Position numbers and translations under genes: made by a program
Origin: Paradevosia sp036499825
Lineage (GTDB): Bacteria > Pseudomonadota > Alphaproteobacteria > Rhizobiales > Devosiaceae
NCBI GenBank assembly: GCA_036499825.1
Contig: DASYCZ010000045.1
Span: 74,860 to 138,859 of the forward strand
Direction: 5' to 3'
Length of the DNA: 64,000 nucleotides
The notes under the pieces: model-generated
Seen by the model: the letters and a program-made list of their open reading frames with translations, nothing else
The model's database searches: none
Told to the model about the DNA's origin: nothing
Part shown: one piece after another, positions 17,167 to 25,654 of the stretch
Layout: the number at the start of each line of letters is the position of its first letter
How positions within the stretch are numbered: position 1 is the first letter of the stretch

Positions 17167-17216
17167 CGATAAAAGCAATTTAGGCAGACTGTCAATTGAC
17201 TTGATAGTTTGTCTAA
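17167..17216 (-). promoter_or_regulatory. Promoter and overlapping inverted-repeat operator of the nine-gene operon
   Basis: On the minus strand TTGACA (17195-17190) and TTATCG (17172-17167) are spaced by 17 bases. The -35 region is embedded in an inverted repeat: TTAGGCAGACTGTCA (17180-17194) against the complement of 17202-17216, 12 of 15 positions matching, with a 7-base centre. Binding by the YheO-like regulator is inferred. Confidence 0.5.
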
Positions 17217-17349
17217 TTATTGAGCAGATGTGAAATCCCGCAGGTTTTTCAATGCATTGTCCCGTCAAAAAATTGAGCGCCGCGCTACGACTTTGGAAGC
17301 ACGTGAGGCAGAGAGCCGCTCGCGCACACTTGTCACGCCCTCAGCTGTT

Positions 17350-18078
17350 CTACCGATCCCGGCCCTGTTCGTCGGCTTTCAGCAGCTCGGCGGTGACATT
17401 GCGGATATGGCGGGCCATGGCGGCGTAGGCGGCTTCCGGATTGCGCATGCGCAGGGCCGCGACGATGGCGTGGTGATCCCCGATCCAGAAGCTGCGCACC
17501 TGCGGCGCGTGGATGTGCTCGTGCAGTTTACGCCACATCGGGGACTCGTCGCGCAATTCCCACAGGCGCTCGATCATCGATACGATGATGGCATTGCCGG
17601 TCATCTTGGCGATGTGCAGATGGAAGTCCCTGTCGCCCTTTTCATGCAGCAGCTGCACATTGGCCTCCGCCTCCATGTGGCGGATGCAGTCGTTGAGGAC
17701 GACGAGGTCGTAGGGCGTGACCTTTTCGGCCGCAAGGCCGGCGGCGCTGGCCTCGATGGCAAGGCGTGCTTCCAGCAGCTCGAACGGGCCAGGGCCGGTA
17801 TCCCGGATTGTCTCGAAGCTCGCCTGCGGGGCATCCGCGCTCAGCACCACGATGCCGGCGCGCCCTCGCACCTCGACGATGCCGCGCATCTCCAGGGCGA
17901 TGATGGCCTCGCGGACCACCGGGCGGCTGATGCCGAGTTCGTCGGCAAGCTCGCGCTCGGACGGCACGTGCCAGCCGGGCTCGCCGGCATGTTCCTCGAT
18001 CATCTGGGCGATCTGGCGCGCCACCAGCTGGTAGAGCCGTGCGTCGCCGGAGAGCTGAATCCGCTGGTCCTTGACCAT
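17350..18078 (-). CDS. GntR family transcriptional regulator, FadR subfamily
   Basis: A 242-residue regulator. The N-terminal winged helix (about 15-80) has VPSERELADELGISRPVVREA and the wing EVRGRAGIVV; the FCD domain (about 95-230) has PFELLEARLAIEASAAGLAA and the metal-site-like DRDFHLHIAKMTGN and HHAIVAALRMRNPEAA. The start ATG shares its A with the stop of the oxidoreductase gene (TGATG). The reading frame stays open far upstream (to 19062) through that gene, which is a frame coincidence and not a fusion. Two perfect TTGGT-N3-ACCAA palindromes in the divergent control region (19185-19306) match the operator style of FadR-subfamily proteins, so it probably represses both transcription units; the inducer may be a hexuronate derivative (inferred). 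Confidence 0.92.
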   Translation of the reverse strand: MVKDQRIQLSGDARLYQLVARQIAQMIEEHAGEPGWHVPSERELADELGISRPVVREAIIALEMRGIVEVRGRAGIVVLSADAPQASFETIRDTGPGPFELLEARLAIEASAAGLAAEKVTPYDLVVLNDCIRHMEAEANVQLLHEKGDRDFHLHIAKMTGNAIIVSMIERLWELRDESPMWRKLHEHIHAPQVRSFWIGDHHAIVAALRMRNPEAAYAAMARHIRNVTAELLKADEQGRDR

Positions 18079-19163
18079 CAGGGCGTGTCCTTCGATGCCG
18101 CGGGGCTCCACGAGGCAAAATAGGGGTGTGAGGCGGCGATGGGCAGCGTCACCGGCCTGTCCTGCTGCTGGGAATAGTAGGCGGCGGTGACGAGTTCCAG
18201 CGCCCGGCGTGCATCGGCCAGCGTCACCGGCAATTCGGCGCCATCGTGGAGCGCCGCGTGCAGCAATTCGAACTGCCGGCCATAGCCGTCGAGCGTGGGC
18301 TGTACTTCGGCCAGCGCGGCGTCGATCTCGGCCTGCTTGGCCGCATCGCCGGCACGGAAGGTCCAGGGGTCGCGATACATGGTGTAGGGCTCGGCAATGC
18401 TCTCGGCCACCACATCGCGGAAGCAGAAGCGCAGCCGCGAGATCTCCTCGCGCGATCCGAAGGTCATGGACAGCGAGGCGAGCGAGCCATTGGCCATGCG
18501 TAGCGACAGCGCCGCGGTATCCTCGACCTCGACGGCGTTGACGAGGGTCGCGCCCATCGAGAACACTTCGGCGATGTCGCCGTGAATGTAGGTCAGCATG
18601 TCGTGGGCGTGGATGGCGTGGCCCAACAGGCCACCGCCAAGTTCGGTCGCCCATTTGCCGCGCCAGTCGACGTCGTAATAATCGGCGCCGCGCCACCAAT
18701 GCGTCTCGATGGCGGTGAGCACCGGCCTGCCGGTCAGTCCCTTTCTGACCAGGTGCCTGAGCTTTTGCAGACCCGTGCCGTAGCGGTACTGGAAGATGGG
18801 CATCAGCCGGCGATCGGTCGTGGCAAGCAGACGCTCCATGGCGTCGACTTCCGCGAGCGAGCCGAACAGGGGTTTTTCGCAGATGACGTGCTTGCCAGCC
18901 AAAATGGCGCGCCTCGCCATATCGTAGTGCAGATGCGGCGGCGTGGCGATGTCGACGATCTCGACATCGCTGCGCCCGATGACGGCATCGAAATCCTGCG
19001 AATAATCCGGCACGCCATACTGGTCGGCCAGGGCCTTGCCGCGCTCGGCATCGAGCGAACACAAGACCACCACTTCATAGAGTTCGGGGAGCTTGGCGTA
19101 GCCGGACAGATGCCGGGCCGCGATACCGGCGCCGATCATCGCCACACGAAAACGCTTCGCCAT
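18078..19163 (-). CDS. Gfo/Idh/MocA family oxidoreductase
   Basis: A 361-residue NAD(P)-dependent oxidoreductase. The N-terminal Rossmann domain has GAGIAARH, the substrate-side motif is GKHVICEKPLFG with the conserved EKP lysine, and the C-terminal alpha/beta domain has ETHWWRGADYY and GGGLLGHAIHAHDML with the usual GG-H-x3-D pattern. Members oxidise or reduce sugar or inositol carbons. It is divergent from uxuA and followed by the GntR regulator gene. It is one of four members of this family within 9 kb, which suggests stepwise oxidation of an unusual sugar. The substrate is unknown. Confidence 0.9.
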   Translation of the reverse strand: MAKRFRVAMIGAGIAARHLSGYAKLPELYEVVVLCSLDAERGKALADQYGVPDYSQDFDAVIGRSDVEIVDIATPPHLHYDMARRAILAGKHVICEKPLFGSLAEVDAMERLLATTDRRLMPIFQYRYGTGLQKLRHLVRKGLTGRPVLTAIETHWWRGADYYDVDWRGKWATELGGGLLGHAIHAHDMLTYIHGDIAEVFSMGATLVNAVEVEDTAALSLRMANGSLASLSMTFGSREEISRLRFCFRDVVAESIAEPYTMYRDPWTFRAGDAAKQAEIDAALAEVQPTLDGYGRQFELLHAALHDGAELPVTLADARRALELVTAAYYSQQQDRPVTLPIAASHPYFASWSPAASKDTP

Positions 19164-19184
19164 TTAAAACTCCCTGAAAGCGAA

Positions 19185-19197
19185 TTGGTTATACCAA
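19185..19197. promoter_or_regulatory. Operator 1 (TTGGT-N3-ACCAA) on the minus-strand promoter
   Basis: TTGGTTATACCAA is a perfect palindrome around a 3-base centre, 22 bases upstream of the oxidoreductase start. Read on the minus strand it contains TATAAC, a good -10 hexamer. It shares its half-sites with the operator at 19292-19306, pointing to common control by the adjacent GntR protein. Confidence 0.65.
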
Positions 19198-19284
19198 CTT
19201 GACCGGTCGAACCAAGAAAATCCTGACCATCGTCCAGCATTTGGTGCAATCGTGGATCGATTTTCCATCGCATATCAGATGCCA

Positions 19285-19314
19285 TTGACATTTTGGTCTT
19301 ACCAAACTTATGAA
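19285..19314 (+). promoter_or_regulatory. uxuA operon promoter with operator 2 filling the spacer
   Basis: TTGACA (19285-19290) is a consensus -35 and TATGAA (19309-19314) a fair -10, spaced by 18 bases. The spacer holds TTTGGTCTTACCAAA (19292-19306), a perfect palindrome of the same type as operator 1. This makes the ATG at 19310 part of the promoter, so translation of uxuA starts at 19346. Confidence 0.65.
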
Positions 19315-19345
19315 TCTGGCGTTACCGATAGGACGACCCTGGACG

Positions 19346-20554
19346 ATGAAACAAACCTGGCGCTGGTTCGGCCCCAATGACGTTGCGACGATCGACGACA
19401 TCATCCAGGCAGGCGCCGAGGGGGTTGTGTCGGCATTGCACCATGTCGAGCCAGGGCTGGTGTGGACGGCGGAGGCGATCGCCACACGCCAGAACGCCAT
19501 CGGACGGCGGCGGGACGGCACGCCCTCTGGTCTGACCTGGGATGTGGTGGAAAGCCTGCCGGTATCGGAAGCCATCAAGACGCAGACCGGCGACTGGCGC
19601 GGCCATTTGGATGCCTATCGGCAGAGCCTGCGCCATCTGGCGGCGGCGGGTATCGGGACGATCTGCTACAATTTCATGCCGCTGCTCGACTGGACACGAA
19701 CCGAGCTGCGCTGGCGCCTGCCTTCGGGCGGCACCACCATGCGCTTCGATGCGGTGGATTTTGCCGCCTATGACATCCACATCGTCGGGCGTCCTGGGGC
19801 GGCGGAAGATTTTCCCCCGGCGATCGTCGCGGCGGCAGGCGCGCGCTTTGCCGGCATGGACGACACGCGCCGCGCCGCCATCGCCAGTTCGGTGACCATG
19901 GGGCTTCCTGGTCAGACCACGATACCGTCTCTCGATGAGGTGCGTGCGCGCCTCGCCGAGTTCGGACAGGTATCGGCCGAGCGGCTGCGCGCCAATCTGA
20001 TCGATTTTCTCTCCGAGGTCGTCCCGGTCGCCGAACAGCTCGGGCTGCGTCTCTGCTGTCATCCCGACGATCCGCCCTATGGGCTGCTGGGGCTCGCCCG
20101 CGTCATGTCGACGGCAAAGGATTATCGCGCGGTGCTAGGGGCGGTCGACAGCCCCGCCAACGGCATGACGCTGTGTACCGGCGCGCTCGGGGTGCGGCCG
20201 GACAATGACCTGCCCGCCATGGCGAGCGAATTCGGGCCGCGTGTCCATTTCGTGCATCTGCGCAATGTACGCCGCGACGCCGAAGGCTCGTTCTACGAAT
20301 CCGAGCATCTGGACGGCGATGTCGACATGGTGGCAGTCATCGCGGCGCTTTTGCGCGAGGAAGCCCGCCGGCGCGCCGAGGGGCGCACCGACGCCATCAT
20401 CCCGATGCGCCCCGATCATGGGCAGGACATCATCGATGATCTCGGCCGTAACGCCCAGCCGGGTTATCCGATCATCGGCCGGCTCAAGGGCCTGGCCGAA
20501 CTGCGCGGCGTCATCCATGCCCTGCAGCATCCCCTATGGGGGCTTGGGGCATGA
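19346..20554 (+). CDS. uxuA: Mannonate dehydratase
   Basis: A 402-residue enzyme (EC 4.2.1.8) that dehydrates D-mannonate to 2-keto-3-deoxy-D-gluconate in hexuronate catabolism. The sequence runs along the UxuA family: start MKQTWRWFGPND, GVVSALHHV, VVESLPVSEAIKT, YNFMPLLDWTRT, metal-site motifs CCHPDDPP, LCTGALGVRPDND, FVHLRN and PMRPDHG, and IGRLKGLAELRG near the end. The ATG at 19346 is chosen over 19310 because the latter lies in the -10 element and the family starts at MxQTWRW. No uxuB or uxaC is in the window; the linked Gfo/Idh/MocA enzymes may supply the oxidoreductase step (inferred). It overlaps the next gene by four bases. Confidence 0.96.
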   Translation: MKQTWRWFGPNDVATIDDIIQAGAEGVVSALHHVEPGLVWTAEAIATRQNAIGRRRDGTPSGLTWDVVESLPVSEAIKTQTGDWRGHLDAYRQSLRHLAAAGIGTICYNFMPLLDWTRTELRWRLPSGGTTMRFDAVDFAAYDIHIVGRPGAAEDFPPAIVAAAGARFAGMDDTRRAAIASSVTMGLPGQTTIPSLDEVRARLAEFGQVSAERLRANLIDFLSEVVPVAEQLGLRLCCHPDDPPYGLLGLARVMSTAKDYRAVLGAVDSPANGMTLCTGALGVRPDNDLPAMASEFGPRVHFVHLRNVRRDAEGSFYESEHLDGDVDMVAVIAALLREEARRRAEGRTDAIIPMRPDHGQDIIDDLGRNAQPGYPIIGRLKGLAELRGVIHALQHPLWGLGA

Positions 20555-21588
20555 ACGCGCTGCGCAAATTCGGCATCGGTATCGTCGGCGTCGGCAATGC
20601 GGCCGAGCCGCATGTGCTGGCGCTTCGCGATCTTGCCGATGAGGTCGAGGTGCGGGGCGTCGTCGGGCGCGATCCGCAGCGGCTTGGCACCTTCACGGCG
20701 CGTCACAACCTGCCGGCCACAGAGAGCCTTGATATGTTGCTCGCCGATCCGGCTGTCGATGCGGTGCTGATCGTGACGCCGCCCAATGCGCGCCTGCCGA
20801 TCGTTGCGGCGGCGGCGGCGGCGGGCAAGCACATCTTCATGGAAAAGCCCGTGGAGCGGACGACCGAGGTTGCGCGCGAGATCGTGTCCTTGTGCGAGGC
20901 CGCCGGCGTACGCCTCGGCATCGTCTTCCAGCATCGCTTTCGCGAAAGCTCCATGAAGGCGCGCGAGCTGCTTGAAAGCGGCGCGCTGGGCGCGATCGCG
21001 GCAGTCTATCTGGTGCTGCCCTGGTGGCGCCCGCAGAGCTATTACGACCAGCCGGGACGCGGCACTTTCGCGCGCGATGGCGGCGGCGTGCTGATTTCGC
21101 AGGCCATCCATCCGCTCGACCTGATGCTGAGCCTGGCGGGGCCTGTCGCGGAAGTGCAGGCCATGGTGGGCACCACCATCCTGCATCGCATGGAAACCGA
21201 GGATTTCGCCACGGCGGGCCTGCATTTCGTCAACGGCGCCCTGGGATCGCTCATGGCGACGACGGCGAGCTTTCCGGGCGATGCCGAATACATGGTGTTC
21301 GATTGCGAAAAGGCCACGGCGCGTCTTGCGGGCGGCAAGCTCGATGTCCGCTGGCACGATGGCCGTATGGAAAGTTTCGGCAGCGAAGTCTCCACCGGGG
21401 GTGGCGCCGATCCCATGGCGTTCCCGCATGACTGGCACCTGGCGCAGTGGCGCGATTTCCTCGCCGCCATAAGCCGCGGTCGCGAACCGCAATCCAATGG
21501 CCGCACCGCGCTGCGCGTCCATTCCCTCATCGATGCGCTGCTCGCCTCTTCGGCCAATGGCGTCGTTACCAAAGTGGAGCAGAACTGA
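20551..21588 (+). CDS. Gfo/Idh/MocA family oxidoreductase
   Basis: A 345-residue oxidoreductase with a Rossmann motif GVGNAAEPH, the motif GKHIFMEKPVE and a C-terminal domain with WWRPQSYYDQPGRGTF, GGGVLISQAIHPLDLML and FPHDWHLAQWRDFLAAI. The GG-x6-H-x2-D pattern and dimer-forming sheet fit the family. It starts inside uxuA's stop (ATGA) and ends in TGATG with the next gene, so three consecutive enzymes are translationally coupled. It may act on uronates, aldonates or keto-glycosides; the substrate is not evident. The ATG at 20551 is chosen for the overlap rather than the in-frame ATG at 20536. Confidence 0.92.
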   Translation: MNALRKFGIGIVGVGNAAEPHVLALRDLADEVEVRGVVGRDPQRLGTFTARHNLPATESLDMLLADPAVDAVLIVTPPNARLPIVAAAAAAGKHIFMEKPVERTTEVAREIVSLCEAAGVRLGIVFQHRFRESSMKARELLESGALGAIAAVYLVLPWWRPQSYYDQPGRGTFARDGGGVLISQAIHPLDLMLSLAGPVAEVQAMVGTTILHRMETEDFATAGLHFVNGALGSLMATTASFPGDAEYMVFDCEKATARLAGGKLDVRWHDGRMESFGSEVSTGGGADPMAFPHDWHLAQWRDFLAAISRGREPQSNGRTALRVHSLIDALLASSANGVVTKVEQN

Positions 21589-22652
21589 TGGCTGAAAAGC
21601 CGCTCACCATCGCTGTCATCGGCATCGATCATCGCCATGCCTTCGGCATGCTGGAAGGCATGATCAATGCCGGTTGCGCCGTCAAGGGCTGGTGGACGGA
21701 GGGCTCGCCCATTCCGCTGGAAGGCTTCCTGAAGCGGTTCCCCGATCTCAAGCGCTTCGACGACCGGCGCGCCATCCTGGACGATCCTGCAGTCGACATG
21801 GTGATAATCGCCGCCATACCCAGCGACCGCGCCCGGCTTGCCATCGAGGCCATGGAGGCTGGCAAGGACGTGATGGTCGACAAGCCCGCCTGTGTCAGCC
21901 TCGATGAGCTCGAGCAGATCAAGGCGGCCATCAGGCGCACCGGCCGCATCTGGTCGGTCAACTATGGCGAGCGCTTCGAGGTGCCCTCGGTGGTTAGGGC
22001 CGGCGATCTCGTCCACCAGGGTGCCATCGGTCAGGTCATCCAGACGGTAGGCCTTGGGCCGCATCGCATCAATCCGCCGTCGCGCCTGCCGTGGTTCTAT
22101 GAGCGCAGGCATTTCGGCGGCGTGCTCGCCGATATCGCCTCGCACCAGATCGACCAGTTCCTGTTCTTTACCGGGTCGAGCACCGCCGAAATCGTTTCGG
22201 CAACAGCCGCCAACTATGCCAATCCGGAACACAAAACCTTCGAGGATTTCGGCCAGCTGCTGTTGCGCAGCGACACCGCGCACGGCTTCATCCGCGTCGA
22301 CTGGTATACGCCCGACGCGCTGCCGTCCTGGGGCGACGGGCGCCTCATCATCCTCGGCACCGAGGGCTATATCGAGGTCAGGAAGTACATCGACACTTTC
22401 GGCCGGCCGGGAGGGGACCATCTGTTCCTGACCAACAGGACGCGGCACGACTACATCGACTGCGTCAACGAACCGCTGACCTATTTCACCCGCATGGCCG
22501 CCGACATCCACAACCGTACCGAGACGGCCATGACGCAGGCGCACGCCCTCGAGGTCATGCGCCTGGCACTGACCGCGGAGGCGACGGCGCTCCGCCTGGG
22601 CCATATCGCCAACCAAAGCCGCCAAACCACATCAATGGGAGGATTATCATGA
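21588..22652 (+). CDS. Gfo/Idh/MocA family oxidoreductase with DKP in place of EKP
   Basis: A 354-residue protein. The N-terminal fold starts IAVIGIDHRHAFGM, where the usual glycine-rich GxGxxG is replaced by GIDHRH, and the EKP motif is DKP (GKDVMVDKPAC). The C-terminal domain has HFGGVLADIASHQIDQFLFF (GG-x7-H-x2-D pattern) and TEGYIEVRKYID. The catalytic lysine is kept, but the altered nucleotide-binding loop suggests a divergent cofactor mode or a non-oxidising role. The start is set by the TGATG overlap at 21588; a longer frame reaching back to 21447 is rejected. It is fused by ATGA to the binding-protein gene. The function is uncertain beyond family membership. Confidence 0.87.
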   Translation: MAEKPLTIAVIGIDHRHAFGMLEGMINAGCAVKGWWTEGSPIPLEGFLKRFPDLKRFDDRRAILDDPAVDMVIIAAIPSDRARLAIEAMEAGKDVMVDKPACVSLDELEQIKAAIRRTGRIWSVNYGERFEVPSVVRAGDLVHQGAIGQVIQTVGLGPHRINPPSRLPWFYERRHFGGVLADIASHQIDQFLFFTGSSTAEIVSATAANYANPEHKTFEDFGQLLLRSDTAHGFIRVDWYTPDALPSWGDGRLIILGTEGYIEVRKYIDTFGRPGGDHLFLTNRTRHDYIDCVNEPLTYFTRMAADIHNRTETAMTQAHALEVMRLALTAEATALRLGHIANQSRQTTSMGGLS

Positions 22653-23476
22653 AGTCTTTACGGTCGACCCTGATCACCGCCGCCATCGCCATCGGCAGCC
22701 TGATGGCGGTCTCCATCGCTTCGGCGCAGGACCTGCCGGCGCCGCCCGCACCTGGCGTCTCCAAACGCGTCGATGCCATCAAGGCGTCCGGCGTCTTGCG
22801 CGTCGGCGTGCTCAACAACGAGCCGTGGCTGGTGCAGAACACGCTGGGCGGGGGTGAGCCGTGGAGCGGGCCGGCCTGGCTCCTGGCCGAGACCTACGCC
22901 AAGCTGCTCGGCGTCAAGGTCGAGGAAGTGCCGGTCTCGGGCGAGACCAAGGTGACACTGCTTGCCGCCAACCAGGCCGATATCTCGATCACGGCCCTGG
23001 GCGTCAGCGCCGAGCGCCAGAAGGTGGTGGATTTCGTCGTCTATTCCAACAACAGCACCTGCATGATCGGCCGCGCCGACAATGCCAAGTTCGCCGCCGC
23101 CAAGAGCCTCGACGATCTCAACAAGCCTGATTTCGACCTCGTCTACGGCATCGGGGCTCCCGACGACACCTATCTCAAGGCGCGTTTCGCCAATGCCAAG
23201 GTGCGCGGCGTCACCACCGCCATCGACGAAGTGCTGGCCGGCCACGCCGACTCCACGCCCTATAACCGCATCCAGGCCGTGCGCCTGATGAAGAAGGTAC
23301 CAGGCCTGTTGTCGCTGCCCGCCGATTGCCAGCATTCGACCGAACAGAGCTCGGATGTCGGCATGGCCATCGACAAGAACCAGCCGGAATTCCTCGATTG
23401 GCTGCGCGCCGTGGCCACGGCCATGAAGCCGCAGGTCATGGCCGAGGAAGACCGCGCCATCGCCGCCCTCGACTGA
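22649..23476 (+). CDS. Polar-amino-acid-type ABC transporter substrate-binding protein (SBP_bac_3)
   Basis: A 275-residue periplasmic protein with a Sec signal (core LITAAIAIGSLMAVSIASA, cleavage before QDLPAP). The mature protein is a type-2 binder of family 3: VLRVGVLNNEPWLVQ, LLAANQADISITALGVSAERQKVVDFVVY. Family 3 normally binds amino acids, opines or related small zwitterions. Here it stands among sugar-acid enzymes, so an amino-sugar, opine-like or polyhydroxylated compound is possible (inferred). GGGAGG precedes the ATG. A strong hairpin (23488-23513) separates it from the permeases. Confidence 0.92.
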   Translation: MKSLRSTLITAAIAIGSLMAVSIASAQDLPAPPAPGVSKRVDAIKASGVLRVGVLNNEPWLVQNTLGGGEPWSGPAWLLAETYAKLLGVKVEEVPVSGETKVTLLAANQADISITALGVSAERQKVVDFVVYSNNSTCMIGRADNAKFAAAKSLDDLNKPDFDLVYGIGAPDDTYLKARFANAKVRGVTTAIDEVLAGHADSTPYNRIQAVRLMKKVPGLLSLPADCQHSTEQSSDVGMAIDKNQPEFLDWLRAVATAMKPQVMAEEDRAIAALD

Positions 23477-23487
23477 TCTTGGCCTCG

Positions 23488-23513
23488 CCCGCGGGCGGCT
23501 TGCCGTCCGCGGG
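23488..23513 (+). promoter_or_regulatory. Intercistronic stem-loop after the binding-protein gene
   Basis: CCCGCGGGCGGC (23488-23499) and GCCGTCCGCGGG (23502-23513) pair at 11 of 12 positions with a two-base gap. It fills most of the 55-base space between the binding-protein gene and the first permease gene and has no T-tract. A role in stabilising the upstream message or lowering downstream expression is inferred. Confidence 0.6.
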
Positions 23514-23531
23514 ACCATAGGGAACAGCGTC

Positions 23532-24194
23532 ATGGGATTCGATTTTTCGGTCCTCAAATACTGGCAGTTCATCCTCAGCGGGTTCGAGTTGAACATCCTG
23601 CTGGCGATCACGACCGCCATCACGGCCTCGATCGTGGGGCTGCTGCTCGGCCTCATGCGGCTCTACGGGCCGCGCTGGCTGAGCATCATCGTGACGTTTT
23701 ACATCGACACCATGCGCTCGATCCCCGAGCTGGTGGTGCTGATCTGGATCTTCTTTTCCATCCCTATCCTCACCGGCCTGTCGCTGCCGCCATTTTGGGC
23801 CGCGCTCCTGGCGCTGACCGTGCAGGTGGCGGCCTATGTGGCCGAAGTCGTGCGCGCCGGCCTTACCTCCATTCGCAACGGACAGACCTCGGCGGGCCTG
23901 GCGCTCGGCATGTCGCATGCGCAGATCCTGAGGAAGATCCTGTTGCCGCAGGCCTTCGTGCGCATGTTGCCGGCCTATGGCTCGCTCCTCACCATGATCA
24001 TCAAGGACACCGCTATCGCCTCGATGGTGGCGGTGCCCGAGCTGATGCGCGCTTCCGAGACGCTGCAGCAGCGCACTTATCGGGGCATCGAAATCTACAC
24101 CATCGCCATGGTGCTGTTCTTCCTGGTGCTGTTTCCGACCACGCGCGTGGTCGAGCTCATCTATCGGCGCGTCGCGCATCTGGGGCGGTCATGA
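23532..24194 (+). CDS. Polar-amino-acid-type ABC transporter permease (HisM/GlnP family)
   Basis: A 220-residue inner-membrane protein with about five hydrophobic segments and the EAA loop GQTSAGLALGMSHAQILRKILLPQA, recognisable from LALGMSHAQIL and ILLPQAFVRMLPAYG. The PELVVLIWIFFSIPIL segment is typical for this family. It forms a heterodimeric channel with the permease whose gene overlaps its stop by four bases (ATGA at 24191). Confidence 0.93.
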   Translation: MGFDFSVLKYWQFILSGFELNILLAITTAITASIVGLLLGLMRLYGPRWLSIIVTFYIDTMRSIPELVVLIWIFFSIPILTGLSLPPFWAALLALTVQVAAYVAEVVRAGLTSIRNGQTSAGLALGMSHAQILRKILLPQAFVRMLPAYGSLLTMIIKDTAIASMVAVPELMRASETLQQRTYRGIEIYTIAMVLFFLVLFPTTRVVELIYRRVAHLGRS

Positions 24195-24850
24195 GTTTCG
24201 ATTGGGGCGCCATCTGGCAATATCGCTACGACCTGCTCGGCGGGGTGGGCGTCACCATCGCGCTCGCCGTCGTCACCATGATCATCGCGGTGCCGCTCGG
24301 CATCGTGGTGATGCTGATGCGGCAATCCGGCATCAAGCCGCTCCAATGGATCGCCACCGTCTTCGTCGAGATCTTCCGCAACACGCCGCTGCTGCTTTTG
24401 GTCTATTGGGCCTATTATGCCGTGCCCACGATCAGCCACGTGCCGGTTTCGGCGCTGGCGACCGGCATCGTGGCTCTGGTGCTCAACACCGCCGCCTATA
24501 ATTCGGAAAACTTCCGTGCCGGGGTGAACTCCATCCGCAAGGGCCAGATGGAGGCCGGGCTGTCGCTCGGCATGAGCTGGAGCGAGACCATGCGCAAGAT
24601 CATCCTGCCGCAGGCCATTCGCCGCATCGTGCCGGTTCTGGCTTCGAGCTGGGTGTCGCTGTTCAAGGCGACGTCGCTGGTTTCGGCCATCGGCGTTTAT
24701 GAGCTCGCGCATGTGGCGCTGGAAATCCGCAGCGAAAACTACCGCGTGCTCGAAACACTGACGACGCTGGCGCTGATCTACTGGGTGCTGGGCTATCCGC
24801 AGGCCAAGCTGGTCGACTGGCTGAACCGCAAATATGGAACTCGGGAATGA
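24191..24850 (+). CDS. Polar-amino-acid-type ABC transporter permease (HisQ/GlnP family)
   Basis: A 219-residue inner-membrane protein with about five hydrophobic segments. Typical motifs are EIFRNTPLLLLVYWAYYAVP near residue 60 and the EAA loop LGMSWSETMRKIILPQA. It partners the preceding permease. The ATG at 24191 (MSFDWGAIW) is set by the four-base overlap; an earlier in-frame start inside the preceding gene is rejected. It ends in an ATGA overlap with the ATPase gene. Confidence 0.93.
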   Translation: MSFDWGAIWQYRYDLLGGVGVTIALAVVTMIIAVPLGIVVMLMRQSGIKPLQWIATVFVEIFRNTPLLLLVYWAYYAVPTISHVPVSALATGIVALVLNTAAYNSENFRAGVNSIRKGQMEAGLSLGMSWSETMRKIILPQAIRRIVPVLASSWVSLFKATSLVSAIGVYELAHVALEIRSENYRVLETLTTLALIYWVLGYPQAKLVDWLNRKYGTRE

Positions 24851-25632
24851 GCGCATTTGACCAAGCCGCCATGCAGACCCGCAAGGGCGAGGGCGACACG
24901 CCGATCATCGCCTATGAGGAGGTGGTCAAGAGCTTCGGCTCCCTGCAGGTGCTCCACGGCATCACCGCCCATGTCAACAAGGGTGAGGTGGTGTGCCTGA
25001 TCGGGCCTTCGGGCTCCGGCAAATCGACGTTGCTGCGCTGCACCAATGCGCTGGAGCCGCTGAGCGGCGGGCGCATCGTCTTCGAGGGCGAGCCCTTGCC
25101 GCCCGAGGACAAGGTGCGCTTCGTGCGCCGCCGCATGGGCATGGTGTTCCAGAGTTTCGAATTGTTCCCGCATATGACGGCGCTTGGCAACATCACCGTC
25201 GCGCCCATGACGGTGCTGGGCATGCCGGCCGCCGAGGCCCGGGCCAAGGGCGTGGAACTGCTGCGCAAGGTCGGCCTCAGCGACAAGGCCGACAGTTATC
25301 CGAGCCAGCTCTCCGGCGGTCAGCAGCAGCGCGTCGCCATAGCCCGGTCGCTGGCGATGGATCCGCAGGTGATGCTGTTCGACGAACCGACCTCGGCGCT
25401 CGACCCCGAGACCATCGGCGAGGTGCTCAACGTCATGAAGGCGCTGGCCGACGAGGGCATGACCATGCTGGTGGTCACCCACGAGATGAGCTTCGCGCGC
25501 CGCGTCGCCGATTGGGTCATGGTGTTCGACCAGGGCCGGATCGTCGAGGAAGGCCCGCCGTCACAGATCTTCGATAGCCCGCTTACCGATCGCTCGCGCG
25601 ATTTCCTCAGCCATCTCGGCTGGGGCGGCTGA
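24847..25632 (+). CDS. Polar-amino-acid-type ABC transporter ATP-binding protein (GlnQ/HisP family)
   Basis: A 261-residue ATPase with Walker A GPSGSGKST (about residues 57-65), the family-specific LLRCTNALEPLSGG, Q-loop MVFQSFELFPHMT, signature LSGGQQQRVAIARSLA, Walker B VMLFDEPTSALDPE and H-loop VVTHEMSFARRVAD. It drives uptake of the ligand bound by the 22649 protein. The gene overlaps the permease gene by four bases and is followed after 22 bases by a fourth Gfo/Idh/MocA gene of the same operon. Confidence 0.95.
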   Translation: MSAFDQAAMQTRKGEGDTPIIAYEEVVKSFGSLQVLHGITAHVNKGEVVCLIGPSGSGKSTLLRCTNALEPLSGGRIVFEGEPLPPEDKVRFVRRRMGMVFQSFELFPHMTALGNITVAPMTVLGMPAAEARAKGVELLRKVGLSDKADSYPSQLSGGQQQRVAIARSLAMDPQVMLFDEPTSALDPETIGEVLNVMKALADEGMTMLVVTHEMSFARRVADWVMVFDQGRIVEEGPPSQIFDSPLTDRSRDFLSHLGWGG

Positions 25633-25654
25633 CCTCTTGCAACAAGGACATTTC

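Noticed and set aside
17350..19062. Apparent 570-residue fusion of an N-terminal region with the GntR regulator
   Set aside because: The upstream half is the wrong frame of the Gfo/Idh/MocA gene at 18078-19163; the real regulator starts at 18078 in a TGATG overlap.
19310..19345. ATG at 19310 as start of mannonate dehydratase
   Set aside because: The codon lies in the -10 region directly after the operator, and the family starts at the MKQTWRW found at 19346.
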